The notes under the pieces were generated by a model, which was given only the letters and a program-made list of their open reading frames with translations, had not been told where the DNA came from and ran no database searches. The position numbers and the translations under genes are program-made. DNA of 64,000 bases from Lepidurus packardi (lineage: Eukaryota > Arthropoda > Branchiopoda > Notostraca > Triopsidae), in the NCBI GenBank assembly GCA_023053545.1, contig JAKZAN010000006.1:9084351-9148350 (forward strand), given 5' to 3'. This document shows, in pieces, positions 37,805-49,298 of this stretch. Position 1 is the first letter of the stretch. Each line of letters starts with the position of its first letter.

Positions 37805-39136
37805 ATGGCCAGTCAAGAGAAGGATGAGCGTGGCATCAAAGCCACTGGTTCCGTCCCCAGTTTTAACCTTTGCGTTTCTCGATTCTTCAGAGTTCTGTGC
37901 ACCAATTTAGGAGTTTCCTTGTCCCTTATTGCCTATACTACTCTGGGGGCGTTTGTATTTCTCGCCTTGGAAAAAGAGACCCCATTGGCACGCCCCCTTA
38001 CCCCACTGAGCCCTCCTGTAGCTGCCGAATCCGTCCCAGTCATGGAACCAGAAATTGACGCACGAAGAGAACTCGTAGAACGACTCTGGGACATGACCGA
38101 GTCCCTCAACATCTTGTACAAAGATAACTGGACGCGTTTAGCAACTGACGAAGTCCTTCGCTTTCAGTTGGACACTTTCCGCGAATCCGCCGTAACCGCC
38201 ATACCTACTGCTTCTACCAGTATTCATCGCGATCAATGGACATTTCCCAAAGCTTTTCTTTACGCTTTGAGCATCATCACTAGCATCGGTAACAATTTAT
38301 GTTTCCTAATCTTATAATCATCACCAATAAAACGATTCCAATATTTTGCTTCTTTTCCGTTCCAATTAGGCTGCAATCACGTTACCATACGAAGCAAGTG
38401 GGGCAAAATCGTAACGATGCTGTACGCCCTAATTGGCCTGCCGCTTATGCTTCTATATCTCGCTATGGTTGGCGCTTTGCTAGCCCAAGGGTTACGCTTT
38501 GTCTACTCGCGCGTGTTCGATCGTGCTTTACATCCTCCGTCAGATTACTCCTACGACGACGAGTTAATGCCGCCCCATTACCGCACTACCCCATCGCCGT
38601 TCTTCCTGCCCGACCACGCTCCTCAACGAGAATCGTGCTCCATGGAAACTGACTCTTTAGACTTGCTGGTGAAAGGTCACTCGCACCAAATTCTCCACAA
38701 GTCTACTACCACATGCGCTCCCCAGCATTCCGCGCCTGCTTCGGCAGCATTCTGGCGTTCCGTCATCCTTCCCTCGGCCTTTTGCGTCTGCGTGTTATTA
38801 GTTTGGATCTTGTTCGGAGCCGCAATGTTCATGCACTTGGAACAGTGGAGTTTCTTAGACGCAGTTTTCTTCAGTTTCATGACCCTCGCCACCATCGGTT
38901 TCGGTGACCTGGTGCCCGGTGGCAGTGACCAGGATCCCACAGGGTCAGATGCGCGATTGCTGTTCGTCGCGTTCTATTTATTCACGGGAATGGCCCTCAC
39001 GTCCATGCTTTTCAACTTGGTACTGGACCAAACTCTGGCCCACGTTCGCCGCCGCTCCGTTCCTTGGTTAGCTTCTTACTCCACTTCTTACTCGTCCTCT
39101 TTTCCTCACCAGAAAGAACAGCCCACCCTTTCATGA
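37805..39136 (+). CDS. Two-pore-domain potassium channel, cluster gene 3 (2 coding exons, GCN filter)
   Basis: Exons: 37805-38288 and 38370-39136 (intron only 81 bp, phase 1 in the first filter glycine codon), giving 416 aa. A strong 3' splice site, TTTGCTCTAG, ends 5 bases before the ATG, so a non-coding upstream exon (or a trans-splice site) is likely. TM1 is LGVSLSLIAYTTLGAFVFLALE. The cap has ERLWDMTESLNILYKDNWT. Filter 1 reads ITSIGCNHVT: the usual GYG is replaced by Gly-Cys-Asn. TM2 is VTMLYALIGLPLMLLYLAMVG. A cytosolic loop of about 110 residues follows. Filter 2 is a normal ATIGFGD, followed by TM4 and a Ser/Tyr-rich tail. The gene is convergent with gene 4, with 174 bp between stop codons. 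Confidence 0.92.
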
Positions 39137-39310
39137 TCGTGTTTATCCACTACTTAAAAAGGAAGAAGAAAAAAAATACAATTAATCCTAAACCTTAATT
39201 TTGTAATAACTGCTGTTCTTACCTTAAGTTTTACAAGTGCGACTCATCTTTTTTTTTAATCATTCTACTAAGGATAAGGCATCTCTCGGAGTCAAAAAGA
39301 TGGGCTCGCG

Positions 39311-42300
39311 CTAAAGTAAATTTTGGCGTAACAGTCCCAATCGTCTTCCCACGCGCTTGATCTTCATGAAAACCTCTTCCTGGGCTAAGTTAAAACACAT
39401 GGCAAGCAGCGCCATGCCCAAGAGCAAGTACACCGCACACAGGATAAGTTTGTAGTCTACAGCTTCAGGAGACACGGTTCCAGTGCCTGGAATGAGATCG
39501 CCGAATCCGATGGTGAGAAGACTGGTGAAGGAGAAGTAGAATCCGTCAACAAAATTCCAGCCTTCCCATGTTGAAAAGAGGATGGCCCCTCCGCCCACAA
39601 AGGACAACATGACAAATAAACACGATGTCACTGACACCGTCTCCGGATCGTCGTCCGTACCAACATTTTGTGCAAGAACCGTTCCATCTGACGGTGGTAA
39701 TCCAGCTGCTGCGGCTGTAGCAGCTATCGTAGCCAATGCCGTTCCTTTCTGACGTTTTGGTCGCTTTGTGCACCTGAAAATAGAACGCATAGAATTCCGT
39801 TGAGTCGAAGCAACATAAAGTTGGAAATTTTCTAGTTCAGCACATACTTGCACATGGAGGAATAGGTATATTTAAAGGAAGACGCTAACGCATCGCCCAT
39901 GTTGGTCATGTAGAGCAGAATGAGCGGAATTCCCAACAATGCGTAGAGTATGGTTGCAATCTTGCCCCAAACCGTCTGTGGCGCTAAATTTCCGTAACCT
40001 GTGACGAGACGGAAATAAAAAATTAAAGCAAAATGAGAAGGAATAAGTTATTATAGCAAGGGAAAGATTAAATAAATATGATCAATTTGGCTTTAGTTAT
40101 CAACAATTTGACGAGTCTTCGAATTTCATGCCAAAACAGCCGTGGTAGAACATCAGCCGCGGACTAGTCACGGGGAATTTAAGCAAAAAGAAAGAAACGA
40201 AAAGAAAGAAAAAATGAAGTAAAGAATGTTGAAAGTAGTTAGACCCAGGGACATATAAGCGAGATGGACTGGCGCGGTTCCAAATTGGCAACATCATTGA
40301 GACACATGTTCCCGGCGACCAGGCGAAGCGTCTTTTTAGCTTTTAATCTTTTACTTTCCTCCCCATATATATCTTTGCTTGCTAATTATATATGAAAGCT
40401 ATTGATGAACGATATTTCGTAAGTATTCAAAAACACTTGAGACTGTTTTTTCCCACATTTTTCTTTCCTCTACTGGTTTGTAGACTAATGACACGTCGCT
40501 GGCTTTACTTTATCGACTCGCATACATGTGACAAGACGGTAGAGGTGAAAGCTACGAAAAAAAACCCGCCAAAGAATATAGAGTGAAACAAGTACCTAAA
40601 ATGCACAGAGATCTAGATAGGTTTAGACTAAAAATGTACGTTATGCCTCTTTTTTAGTTTAAACATACCTAATTAGCGTACCTAACGTACCTAATTAAAT
40701 TATAGTATTGTGAAATCGAAACTTCGAATTTTATTAAACGACCTAAAGTTAAATTAAGTCGCAAGACACAAACGTACTTACATTAAATTAGAATTTAATT
40801 GCAATTTTGATATCATTCAAATTTTTTTTTTTAAAAAAGTATATATTATTTCTTTCTTCTGTGAATTGTTTTAATTTAAGATTAACAACGTTACGTTGTT
40901 CAACCAGTCCGAGCTCATATAATAGTTGGGTTCATTGCTATATTTGAATAACGACATAATACCGAGAACGGTATAACACAAACGGATTTCTTTGTCGCTT
41001 GGGTGCTGTATGTTATTTTTGGGTATGCTAAATAAACCTGCACTGTAAACAGTTCTCTGAAATTGTGAAGAATAACTCTTAGTCAAGAAAAATGTAGTGA
41101 ATAACGGATGGGCAAGACAGCCTAATGGTTCAAACCAGCTCCATACTAGAAGCTAGTGATGCTAAACGCCATTCTCGCATTCACGGGAACCTTAACAAAA
41201 TAATTGTACATCTCTTATGCAGACAAAATTAAACCAACTAGAATGAGATAACAAAAATGAATTATACGACTAAAATATTTAAAATATAGACAAAACGAAG
41301 CAAAGTTACGTAAATGAAATTACGAATCTTCAAGGCAGTTAAAAAGTGAAACCTCTACATTCGTCAAATATGTTAAACTCACACGATTTTTATTTTGTGT
41401 AATTCTATGTCAGGCAGTTTGGAAATCGGATTGGCTATCTTCAAAGAATCATCTACATCAAACCATTTCAACTAAGGCATCTCTATTTTTTCCTTACACA
41501 CTAAAAATAAGCCAAGGACAATTTGGGATTTTGAACCTAAATAAGTTAAGGTGGAAGCTATAAACAACCTTAACGTGTTTTGTAAATTGTGAACAGGAAC
41601 TCGAAGGCACTTGCAAACTAAATAAATAAACACTATACACTTTTCCAGGGGTCCCCTGGGAACCCGAGACGGGAAGCCAGAAAGAAGAATGTCTTTTTTC
41701 TTTTTTAGTACCTATACGTATACTTTACCTATAGTTGAGTAGACTGTGAGGCAAAAGAAAAGTGCAGCTGGGAAAGACCAAGGTGACGGTGCGGAACCGG
41801 TGGGATCTTCATAGCCACGCTTGATCTGGGACACCAAATATCTTTGGTATGAAGCGAGAGCACTGTCAACGCTCCGGCTCCATTCATCACGATGCAACAC
41901 ATTGTAGTGAAAAGTCAGATTCCACAAAATCGCCGCTTGCGCACTTCGTGCTTCCAATACCTCAAGTGTAACTCTTTTGTTGGGATCTCCCTCCAAGGCT
42001 CTGAACACTATGGCACCAAAAATGGTATAACCCACCACCAATGCACACACGCCCACCTAAGTCGACACATCAATTACTTATTGAAAAGTGCTTCTAAATT
42101 AAACAAGAACAAAGAGGCAAAGATACTTGCGAATAAACACGGCAGTAAAAAGCAAATACTCAAAACGAAGTAATGCTAAAGAACTACGTATATAACAGTC
42201 ACCAATCCTGTTTAAAGGAGTTACTGTTAAAATTAAATTAGTTTTCTATAGCTTTCTCTATAGCTTTCTGATGATAGCATTGGGAAAGCAGAAGAAATCA

Positions 42301-43260
42301 TACATAAAAGCTGTACACCAGATGTGCACACGACTTCTTGCCAGGAATGTAGGTAATAGTAATATGGAGGATACGACAGATTTGCCTTTTCTTATTTGTG
42401 CCTTCACTCATTTGAAAAATTGCAAATTAATTTTTAACAGGCGTCAGAAAAGCAAAGTTGCGAGTTTAGAACCTGACAGACCCTAGAAGTTCCTTAAGCG
42501 TATTTTTTAAGAAAAAGAGTCATGAAAATTAGTACGTGGTCATAAAGCTACTGTGCTTGCCGTTTTATGCGCAGCAGCACTACGCGTTGATTAACACCCG
42601 TGAAAAGCACTGCGCGCCACCTTCCGGTAGCTAGGGTGTAACAAGCTATGCTATATCGGAGTCTTTAAGTTGCTTATGGACGTAAATTACTGAAATAAAC
42701 ATAAATCACTGCCAAATAAAGAACTTACGCAAAGCAGAGAAGTAAGTTACTTTAAAAAAGAATTTTAAATAGAGAATTTTCACTATAAAATCTAAACCGC
42801 GAATAGACTTGAAAGGATAAATTATTTCCAAAATAAGGGAATTGATTACACAAAATTAAATGCCTCACGGTAGTGTAGTTTTCAGTAGTTAGGTACTAAT
42901 TACTGGAGGGCTATAGCTAGAACTAACAGTGTCCATTAAAATGGTATTTACTTTTAGTCTTTTAATTGTAGATGAAATAATGACGGCCGAAACTATAAAT
43001 GACTGCCAAAGTATAGTTAGTTGCTAGCAGACAAATTACTATCAAGGAAACTACAACAAGCACTCTTTCTCTACACAAGAAAACGGTAATTAATCTTACA
43101 GCCTAAGATAATAAAGAAGTAGAAAGATAACTATACACACCTGAGTAAATAAGAATGCAGCAATTTTGCGACAAACATCGCGCAAAGATCTCGCTACGCT
43201 GCGTCGTTTATGACCACGCCTACTTCGCTCTAGTGCGATCCGAACGTACGTGGAATGCAT
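39311..43260 (-). CDS. Two-pore-domain potassium channel, cluster gene 4 (complete, 4 exons)
   Basis: Exons: 43260-43141, 42056-41729, 39998-39848, 39773-39311. Phases agree and give 353 aa. The first exon (MHSTYVRIALERSRRGHKRR... ending FLFTQ) was placed by its match to the N-terminus of gene 1 (xxDxCRxxxAFxF) and its GTGTGT donor. TM1 is VGVCALVVGYTIFGAIVFRALEG. In the cap the cluster motif is altered to LWNLTFHYNVLHRDEWS, losing the NWT sequon but with NLT nearby. Filter 1 STIGYGN and filter 2 LTIGFGD are canonical. TM2 (ILYALLGIPLILLYMTNMGDALAS), MCKC and the tail QEEVFMKIKRVGRRLGLLRQ match gene 1 closely. Gene 4 is thus probably the sister of gene 1, now in opposite orientation. Introns 1 and 2 (1.1 and 1.7 kb) are AT-rich, and intron 1 contains repeat family B. 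Confidence 0.92.
42240..42680 (+). repeat. Dispersed repeat, family B, copy in K2P gene 4 intron 1
   Basis: Shares a collinear set of words with 56750-57140 and 59818-60110: TAGCTT-CTTT, GATAGCAT-GGGAA, ACGACTTCTTG, TTTGAAAAATGCA-TTAATTTTTA, CAAAGTTGCGA, CTTGCCGTTTTATGCGCAG, TAGGGTGTAACAAGCTATGCTATA. It is non-coding and inserted antisense to the gene. Confidence 0.7.
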
Positions 43261-44410
43261 ATTTTAGCTTCAATCCGAACACTTGTAAGCAATTTCCCAC
43301 TAACTAGTTATCTTCACTTAGAACTATTAGCGACATGGCGCTTTGCACAACAGGTGCACAAATCTAATAAATTCTCCAACACCTCCGAGGGGAATTAGAG
43401 CTTCTTCGCTTCTAGCCAAGTCCGAGCCCGACAGGAAACTGAGAGTAAAATACTTCGAAAAATTCCCGCGCTTGGTTCTCTGTGTAGAACTGCTTCATGT
43501 CAGTCGGCAAGCAGCGGATTGCTGGCTGGGGCCCAGAACTCCATCTCCCCCCACCAGCTTCCCTTTTGCCTTCTAATTAGTGGTGCGTGCAAACGAATCT
43601 CCCCTCCCTCAAATCCCTAGCACCACGATCCAAATGCCAACTAGTCAACCCATTCCACGCCGGTATGGAAAAGATAAGCGTGAAGGATTGGAGATGAGCT
43701 CTAAAAAAATAAAAAACGTATATTAGAGATAAGAAAAAGGTTTAAAAATTATCTATGAAAGAATAAAAAACATAAATTATAAACTTTGTATGTTGACCAT
43801 TAGAGAAGAAGGTTTGAAAAGAATCAGAACAAAGAATTGTATTGCCAAGTATAAAAATGCAAATAATTCAAAAAAGGAATCCAATTACACTAAATGGATA
43901 GGACTAACTCGGAAGACTTTGTTCTTCTCCAAGCAAATTGGAAATTGCAAGCGCGAAACAGTCTGTATTTGAGTTTCTAAGTGATAATCCAAAAACATCC
44001 CATCGAGAAAACGAAAAGTAAGGCAGAAATTTGCATAACAGCCTCTAACGGTTATGACACATGACATGGCCCTGTGCCGAGATGTCTACGAGCTCATCCA
44101 TCATCTGAGCAAAGCCGTAGTGTTGGAATGTTACTTTGTCGACGGGTCTCACTGACCTAGGTGGATGTCAACTTTCTTTCCCTCACTTCTCTAAGACATA
44201 CACAACTTTAAATCAGGACTGCAAAGCCAGAAAAACAACAATTAAGGACCCCAATAACTAGACCAGTATACAAATTTGGTTTGGCTCAGACAGGCATACA
44301 CTTCGATCCTTTTTAAGCAGGTAATTCGTAAACTATAAAGTGTAAAAGAAGTCTAACTCCCGAAAAGTAAAAAAAAAAATTAACGCACGAAGAAAGAACG
44401 AAAAGAGGAC
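43261..44410. other. Intergenic: K2P gene 4 promoter side / testin 3' side
   Basis: About 1.15 kb with no conserved coding frame. It must contain the promoter and 5' UTR of K2P gene 4 and the 3' UTR of testin (both minus strand). A 60-codon frame on each strand near 43.8-44.1 kb lacks motifs. Confidence 0.5.
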
Positions 44411-47400
44411 TTAGGAAGTGGCGCAGGTGCGGCTACAAAAAATACTTTCTGCCTTGATTAGAAATTGTTGATCCAATAAGGTTTTGGCACAATGAGCGCA
44501 ATGGAAGCATTTTTGTGAAGCATGCCACGCCCACTCGGCGTGTTTCACACGAGCTTGATCAGGGGCGATGGCTTCTCCACAGCCTTTGCAGTCCTGGCCG
44601 TAGTATTTCTGATAGCAGGGTAAACAATGAGGCTGTCCATCAATGGGCGTGTACTTGTGTCCAGCAAGGGGTGTGTCACATCGCAAACAGCAAAAATGGT
44701 TGGTGTGCCAGGTAGCCCCTTCGGCTTCCGTATACTCCCTGGCGAAGATCAACTGTGAAAGAGATGCCAAAAATTAGTTTTGCTTTTTCCTTCTTCCCTT
44801 ATTTTCACGGTCTTTGAGCCTCCAGGAAATTTTGCTCGAAATAGTGTGAACGGACTCAAACGTGAACGTGAACCAACAAGCAAGCTTGAACAGAAAATTT
44901 GGCATTAACGTTGCATATTTCTGGAACGCGCCGCAAAAGGAGGACAAAATAACTTGTTCGAAAGAATCCTAAACATTCGCCAAAATGGTTTACCCTACCC
45001 TAAATAGTTTTTCAGCTTTCCTTGGAAAAGGAAAACTCGGACTACCCCCAAAATAGAATTACATACAACCCAAAGACATAAATCATACTTCTCACAGGAT
45101 ATATGACATGATAAACATAAGCTCGCCAGGTTAATCTTAGCATGTCCCAAATTACTCTACGCCAAGCACAAAAAAAAAATTACAAGAGATTTGTGGAGCC
45201 AATAAGAGGATGATATGTGGTATACAGGACCGCCCCGCCCCGCTCATAGATGTTTCCTTCCCGCTTGGTCGATCTTTTTTTTTTTGTCTCTCTCCTTTTT
45301 CTTTTCAAAGAAAAATGTGATCAACGAACGTAAGAAAATGTAACACTTGACTTATTTAAATTTTCATAACTTGGACTTTTACAATAAAAAATTTTACGCA
45401 AAAAGATATTAAAAAGCGGAACTTATTTTTAAAGGACTTCTATATCCCTTACATTACTTTCACAATACAATTTCATTCTATTGCACAGAGAAGTTTCCAA
45501 TCAAAATTTGCCATGCTCGTGTCGGAGTGAAACTAACGTGAAATGCACATTGTATATAACTCGCAAGAAAATCCTGCAATAGCTCGAATGCAATTCTTAT
45601 TATAGAAAAACTAAGGTTTAAACTTAATCTAAATTTGTTCTGCTCAAAATAATTTGCTTATTTAATAACGTCAACTTTTACTTATAATCACAAATTAAAT
45701 TTTAATTCATTATAAATTATATTTTCGCAACTAATTAATATAAATATAACTTTTCTCCTTTGAATGTAGCCTTATCCTATGTTACCTGCCTATAGGATTT
45801 TATGAAAACTAAAAATTATCTTAGCTCGGGCTAACAAAGTTACTTTTATCAAACTATGCTGACATCTGCTATTTATAGTTTGGTGGTTTCCAGGAGAGAG
45901 ACTAATTAAGTTTTTGGTTGTTTACAACGAAAATGAAGTTGCTTTATATGTTGGAACGGAAATTTACCTCATCGCAGGCTTTGCAGCGTGGCATATTAAC
46001 CCGTTCTGCATAATGTCGTCCACAAAAGACTTGTCCGTCCACGAAGAAGTAAATCAAATCGGCAAGCAATTCCTAATCAAGACAAAAAAAAATTAAAAAT
46101 TATTTACTGCTGGATTCGTATCGCTCTGAAAATAGACTCAAGTTAAAAGGAGAATTACGTGGCACGTCTGACAGGTGAAGCATTGTGGATGCCAGCAAGC
46201 TTCTCCACCCGCCCTCTCAGCAAAAATGGCCATTTCTCCCGGCGTTAAACCCTTTTCGCATCCCCGGCATACCCACGTGGGCGTGGCTTGAGACGGATCT
46301 ACCACCACCACTTGACTAACCGGTATCACCCCTTCCCCGCCAACACTTTGTCCTCCCGGTAGCGCTACGATTGGCACGGACGTGGCCGGAGGCGGCGGCG
46401 GAGGAAGATTTGTGATAGTTTTTTGTTGCTTTGGCACCGATGCATTCGCGTTGACATCAATTACGGGTGGTGGTGTTGTCGCCAAACACACATTAGTATT
46501 GGAACGATCCTGTGTACGAGTCGGAGTCAAAGTACTGGCCCCAGGAGGTCCACTAGAGGTCCTAAAGGGCGAATCTTGTCCGAGTTTCAATTTTCCTGGC
46601 GTGTTGGTCTTCCGTTCAGGCTCTAAAAATTCGAGGAAATCTTGCATGATACTATTAAAATTTGTGTCGCCCAACATATTCACTGGGCTCTCAAGAAGCT
46701 CAGGAGGCGGAGGGGGCAAATCTTCAGGTTGGGTCCAACTAGAAGGCACAGTGGATGATCCTGGACGCGAAGGCAAGGGCGAAGCGGGTTTGTAAGGCTT
46801 GGGAAGCAAGGCAGGGGGAATTCTGCGTCCCCCGGATGGTGAATTGGCGTTTTTATCGGCCGGCCTGAACGCGGCCGCTTTATCTTCCAAGATTTTATTC
46901 AATTGTGGTGGCGGAGCGGGCAGAACGCCAGAGATAGGACCAGGTTTTGCTTTTTCGTCCAAACCCATGACAGAGAGAAAAAAGTCTACATCTTTGCTGT
47001 CGCCACCCAAGTCTGCTCGCAAATTCTCGTAGTCTGAATTCTCTGGACGGGAAGTGTGCATCTTCTGTTGAGCTGGAAGTGATACGTTGGGTTGAGTAGG
47101 CGGACCGGCAGCTTGTGAAGCAGGGGGGGGCGGAGGAAGCATGACAGGAGGGCAGGTTTGGATGAGACCCTGCCCCACAGCGAATTTCTTGACACTGTCG
47201 ACATACTGGTGCATGCGCTCCACTTCTTTATCTGATAATGCGGTGCAGTACGCCGGATCCAAGTCATGGGCCGGAAGTTGCCGATCCAAAGCTCGTTTAC
47301 GATTCACAGCCCCTTCGCTGCCTTTAATGGGTCGTGACTCCTCTGGTAGCTGTTCTAAGTACTTGGTTGCCTATTTTTGTGTAAAAAGAAACAACTTATG

Positions 47401-48468
47401 AATTGTAAAAGAAGGACTTTACTGGCCAGTGAAAAGTTACCAATTCGGTATCAGCAGTAGGGGGAACCCAATCTAAAGCAAAATTCGGGTTTGCAGCTAG
47501 AGGCGGAGCAGATTTCGGCAAACTTGGCGGGAGTTTGTTGGGCAATGCGGTTGAGGTCATATTTGGACTGGGGTCTTCCATATCAAAAAGCTTCCCGATA
47601 CGCAGAGAGCCAGGATCCATACCTTGTTCTCCTTCTACACGGACTTCTTGATGCTCTGCTTTACTGCATTGGCAATTACGGCAAATCTTACGCCAAAAAT
47701 GGAGATCCAAGCCCGGGCATTTTGGCCCACATTTCAAACATCCGGCACCGGCTCCTGTTTCGTGAGCAATACGTGGTTGCTGAAAAAATTAATTGAAATA
47801 TGATAAATACATATTTAAAAAAAAAAAAACTTTTTTTAAGTTTGGATAGCATTTGTTAACACTTATTTTATGGTTCGCGTTCTGCTTATACATCAAGAAT
47901 TGGATAATTTTCTTAAAGTTGTGTTTGTTTTGCTACGGCGACCTAAGCGAACGATCTCAAGTGAGAAAATGTAAGCTATACCGTATACATTCTTATCTTA
48001 TGTCAGTTTACTAAAGTTTCTTAGGGTTCGAAAACTTTCTGGCAGTGTGACGCATCACAACTCGGCTTTGTCAACCGTAATGCAAGAAAAACGTATCTGA
48101 CTTCTGAGCGAATTTCAGATATGGGACACGCCCGAACATTTTCCCATGTCATTTGAACGCAAGCAACAGGAAATTATTTTCTTACTAAACGAGGCCTTTC
48201 AAATACTGAAGTCTAAATAAAAGACATTCCTAAAGAGCTAAGTGATTTTAATTGTTTATTAAAGTTTAAAGAAACTTGTATGATTAACTGCAAACTCAGC
48301 CATTAAGCAACATATAATAGCATAATTCTGTAAGTAAAGACATTATTTGAATATCTGCAAATATTATTTTCAAAAATTGGGAATTGTTCTGCACTTGTGT
48401 AAGTCGTGTACCTGGCGTTTTCTGTTCTCATAGTCCAGCATGCTGAATCCTGACACTTGTACAGCCAT
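44411..48468 (-). CDS. Tes: Testin (PET domain + three LIM domains; complete, 5 exons)
   Basis: Cytoskeletal adaptor of focal adhesions and stress fibres. Exons: 48468-48412, 47779-47441, 47370-46159, 46072-45968, 44752-44411, all phase 0, 684 aa. The N-terminus ([19 protein letters not shown]) leads to the testin-specific Cys-rich block [20 protein letters not shown] and KICRNCQC. The PET domain follows (FALDWVPP...[12 protein letters not shown]...[13 protein letters not shown]). Then come about 280 residues rich in Pro, ending before LIM1 (CRGC...[13 protein letters not shown], completed by VFCGRHY). LIM2 (CKACDE...CLRC...CLPCY) and LIM3 (CKGCGEAI...CFHCAHC...FCSRTC) complete the chain. Vertebrate testin is about 420 aa; the Pro-rich insert accounts for the difference. 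Prickle shares PET-LIM but lacks this N-terminal block, so testin is preferred. Confidence 0.93.
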
Positions 48469-49298
48469 CTTGAGTCCAATCACAGTGGGCACCAAGTTAA
48501 AAGGTTATGTTATCGGTTTATCACCGATAATCAACACCAAAAAGGAAAGCAACAAGTGGCTATGATTCTTGCAGCACAAGATACGTTCATGAGTCACTCA
48601 GCTATATTTGCAACTATAACTGTTTGTCCGGTCTGGCTTTAAGCAAGAGAGGTACACACACCTTAATACGCTGTTTCACCCAAGTCTCGACTAGCACAAA
48701 TGAGCTCATTTGCATAGAAATTCCTATAACATTCCCCAGCCATACGACACCTCCCTTTCCTAAAAAGGTTCTTAGAGCGCCATATCCGAGAAGGCGGAAC
48801 CTTAGTGTAGGCCGAGCCTCTCCTTTTTACACGCTTTCCTCATGACGTCACCTACCGAAATGTGTGCCATTCCAGGAAGAATATATGACAAATATTCCGT
48901 CGAAACCAAGCGGAAAACAGACTAGCAGACCAGAAAAATGGCCTGAGGTTAGCCGGATGATAAAATGACGGATGTGATAAAAAAGCACGCGCAACTGGGG
49001 TCTGGATCGTATCTCTTTAACTAGGTAAAAACTTTCCTACCGCATGTATCCGGGTTTGAATTACGATTTCGCCTTCAACAGGACAATATATAAGGAGGAA
49101 GGAGGAAATATAAGGAGGAAGGAAATAAGGAGGAATAAAATTAAAGGCATATAAGAGGAAACTGAAACTAACAAAAACAGGAATAAGCAAATAAGAATCT
49201 TCTCTTTTTTTCATGGATCATATAGATTTCATCCTGGATCATAAGCAAAGGATTACAAAAAGAAGAAAATATTATAAACTTTCTCTTCAAATAGGATA
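48469..49298. other. Intergenic: testin upstream region / 3' side of the SDR gene
   Basis: About 830 bp with no supported gene. Purine-rich AAGGAGGAAATA repeats occur at 49090-49135. The testin promoter should lie at the left end. Confidence 0.5.
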
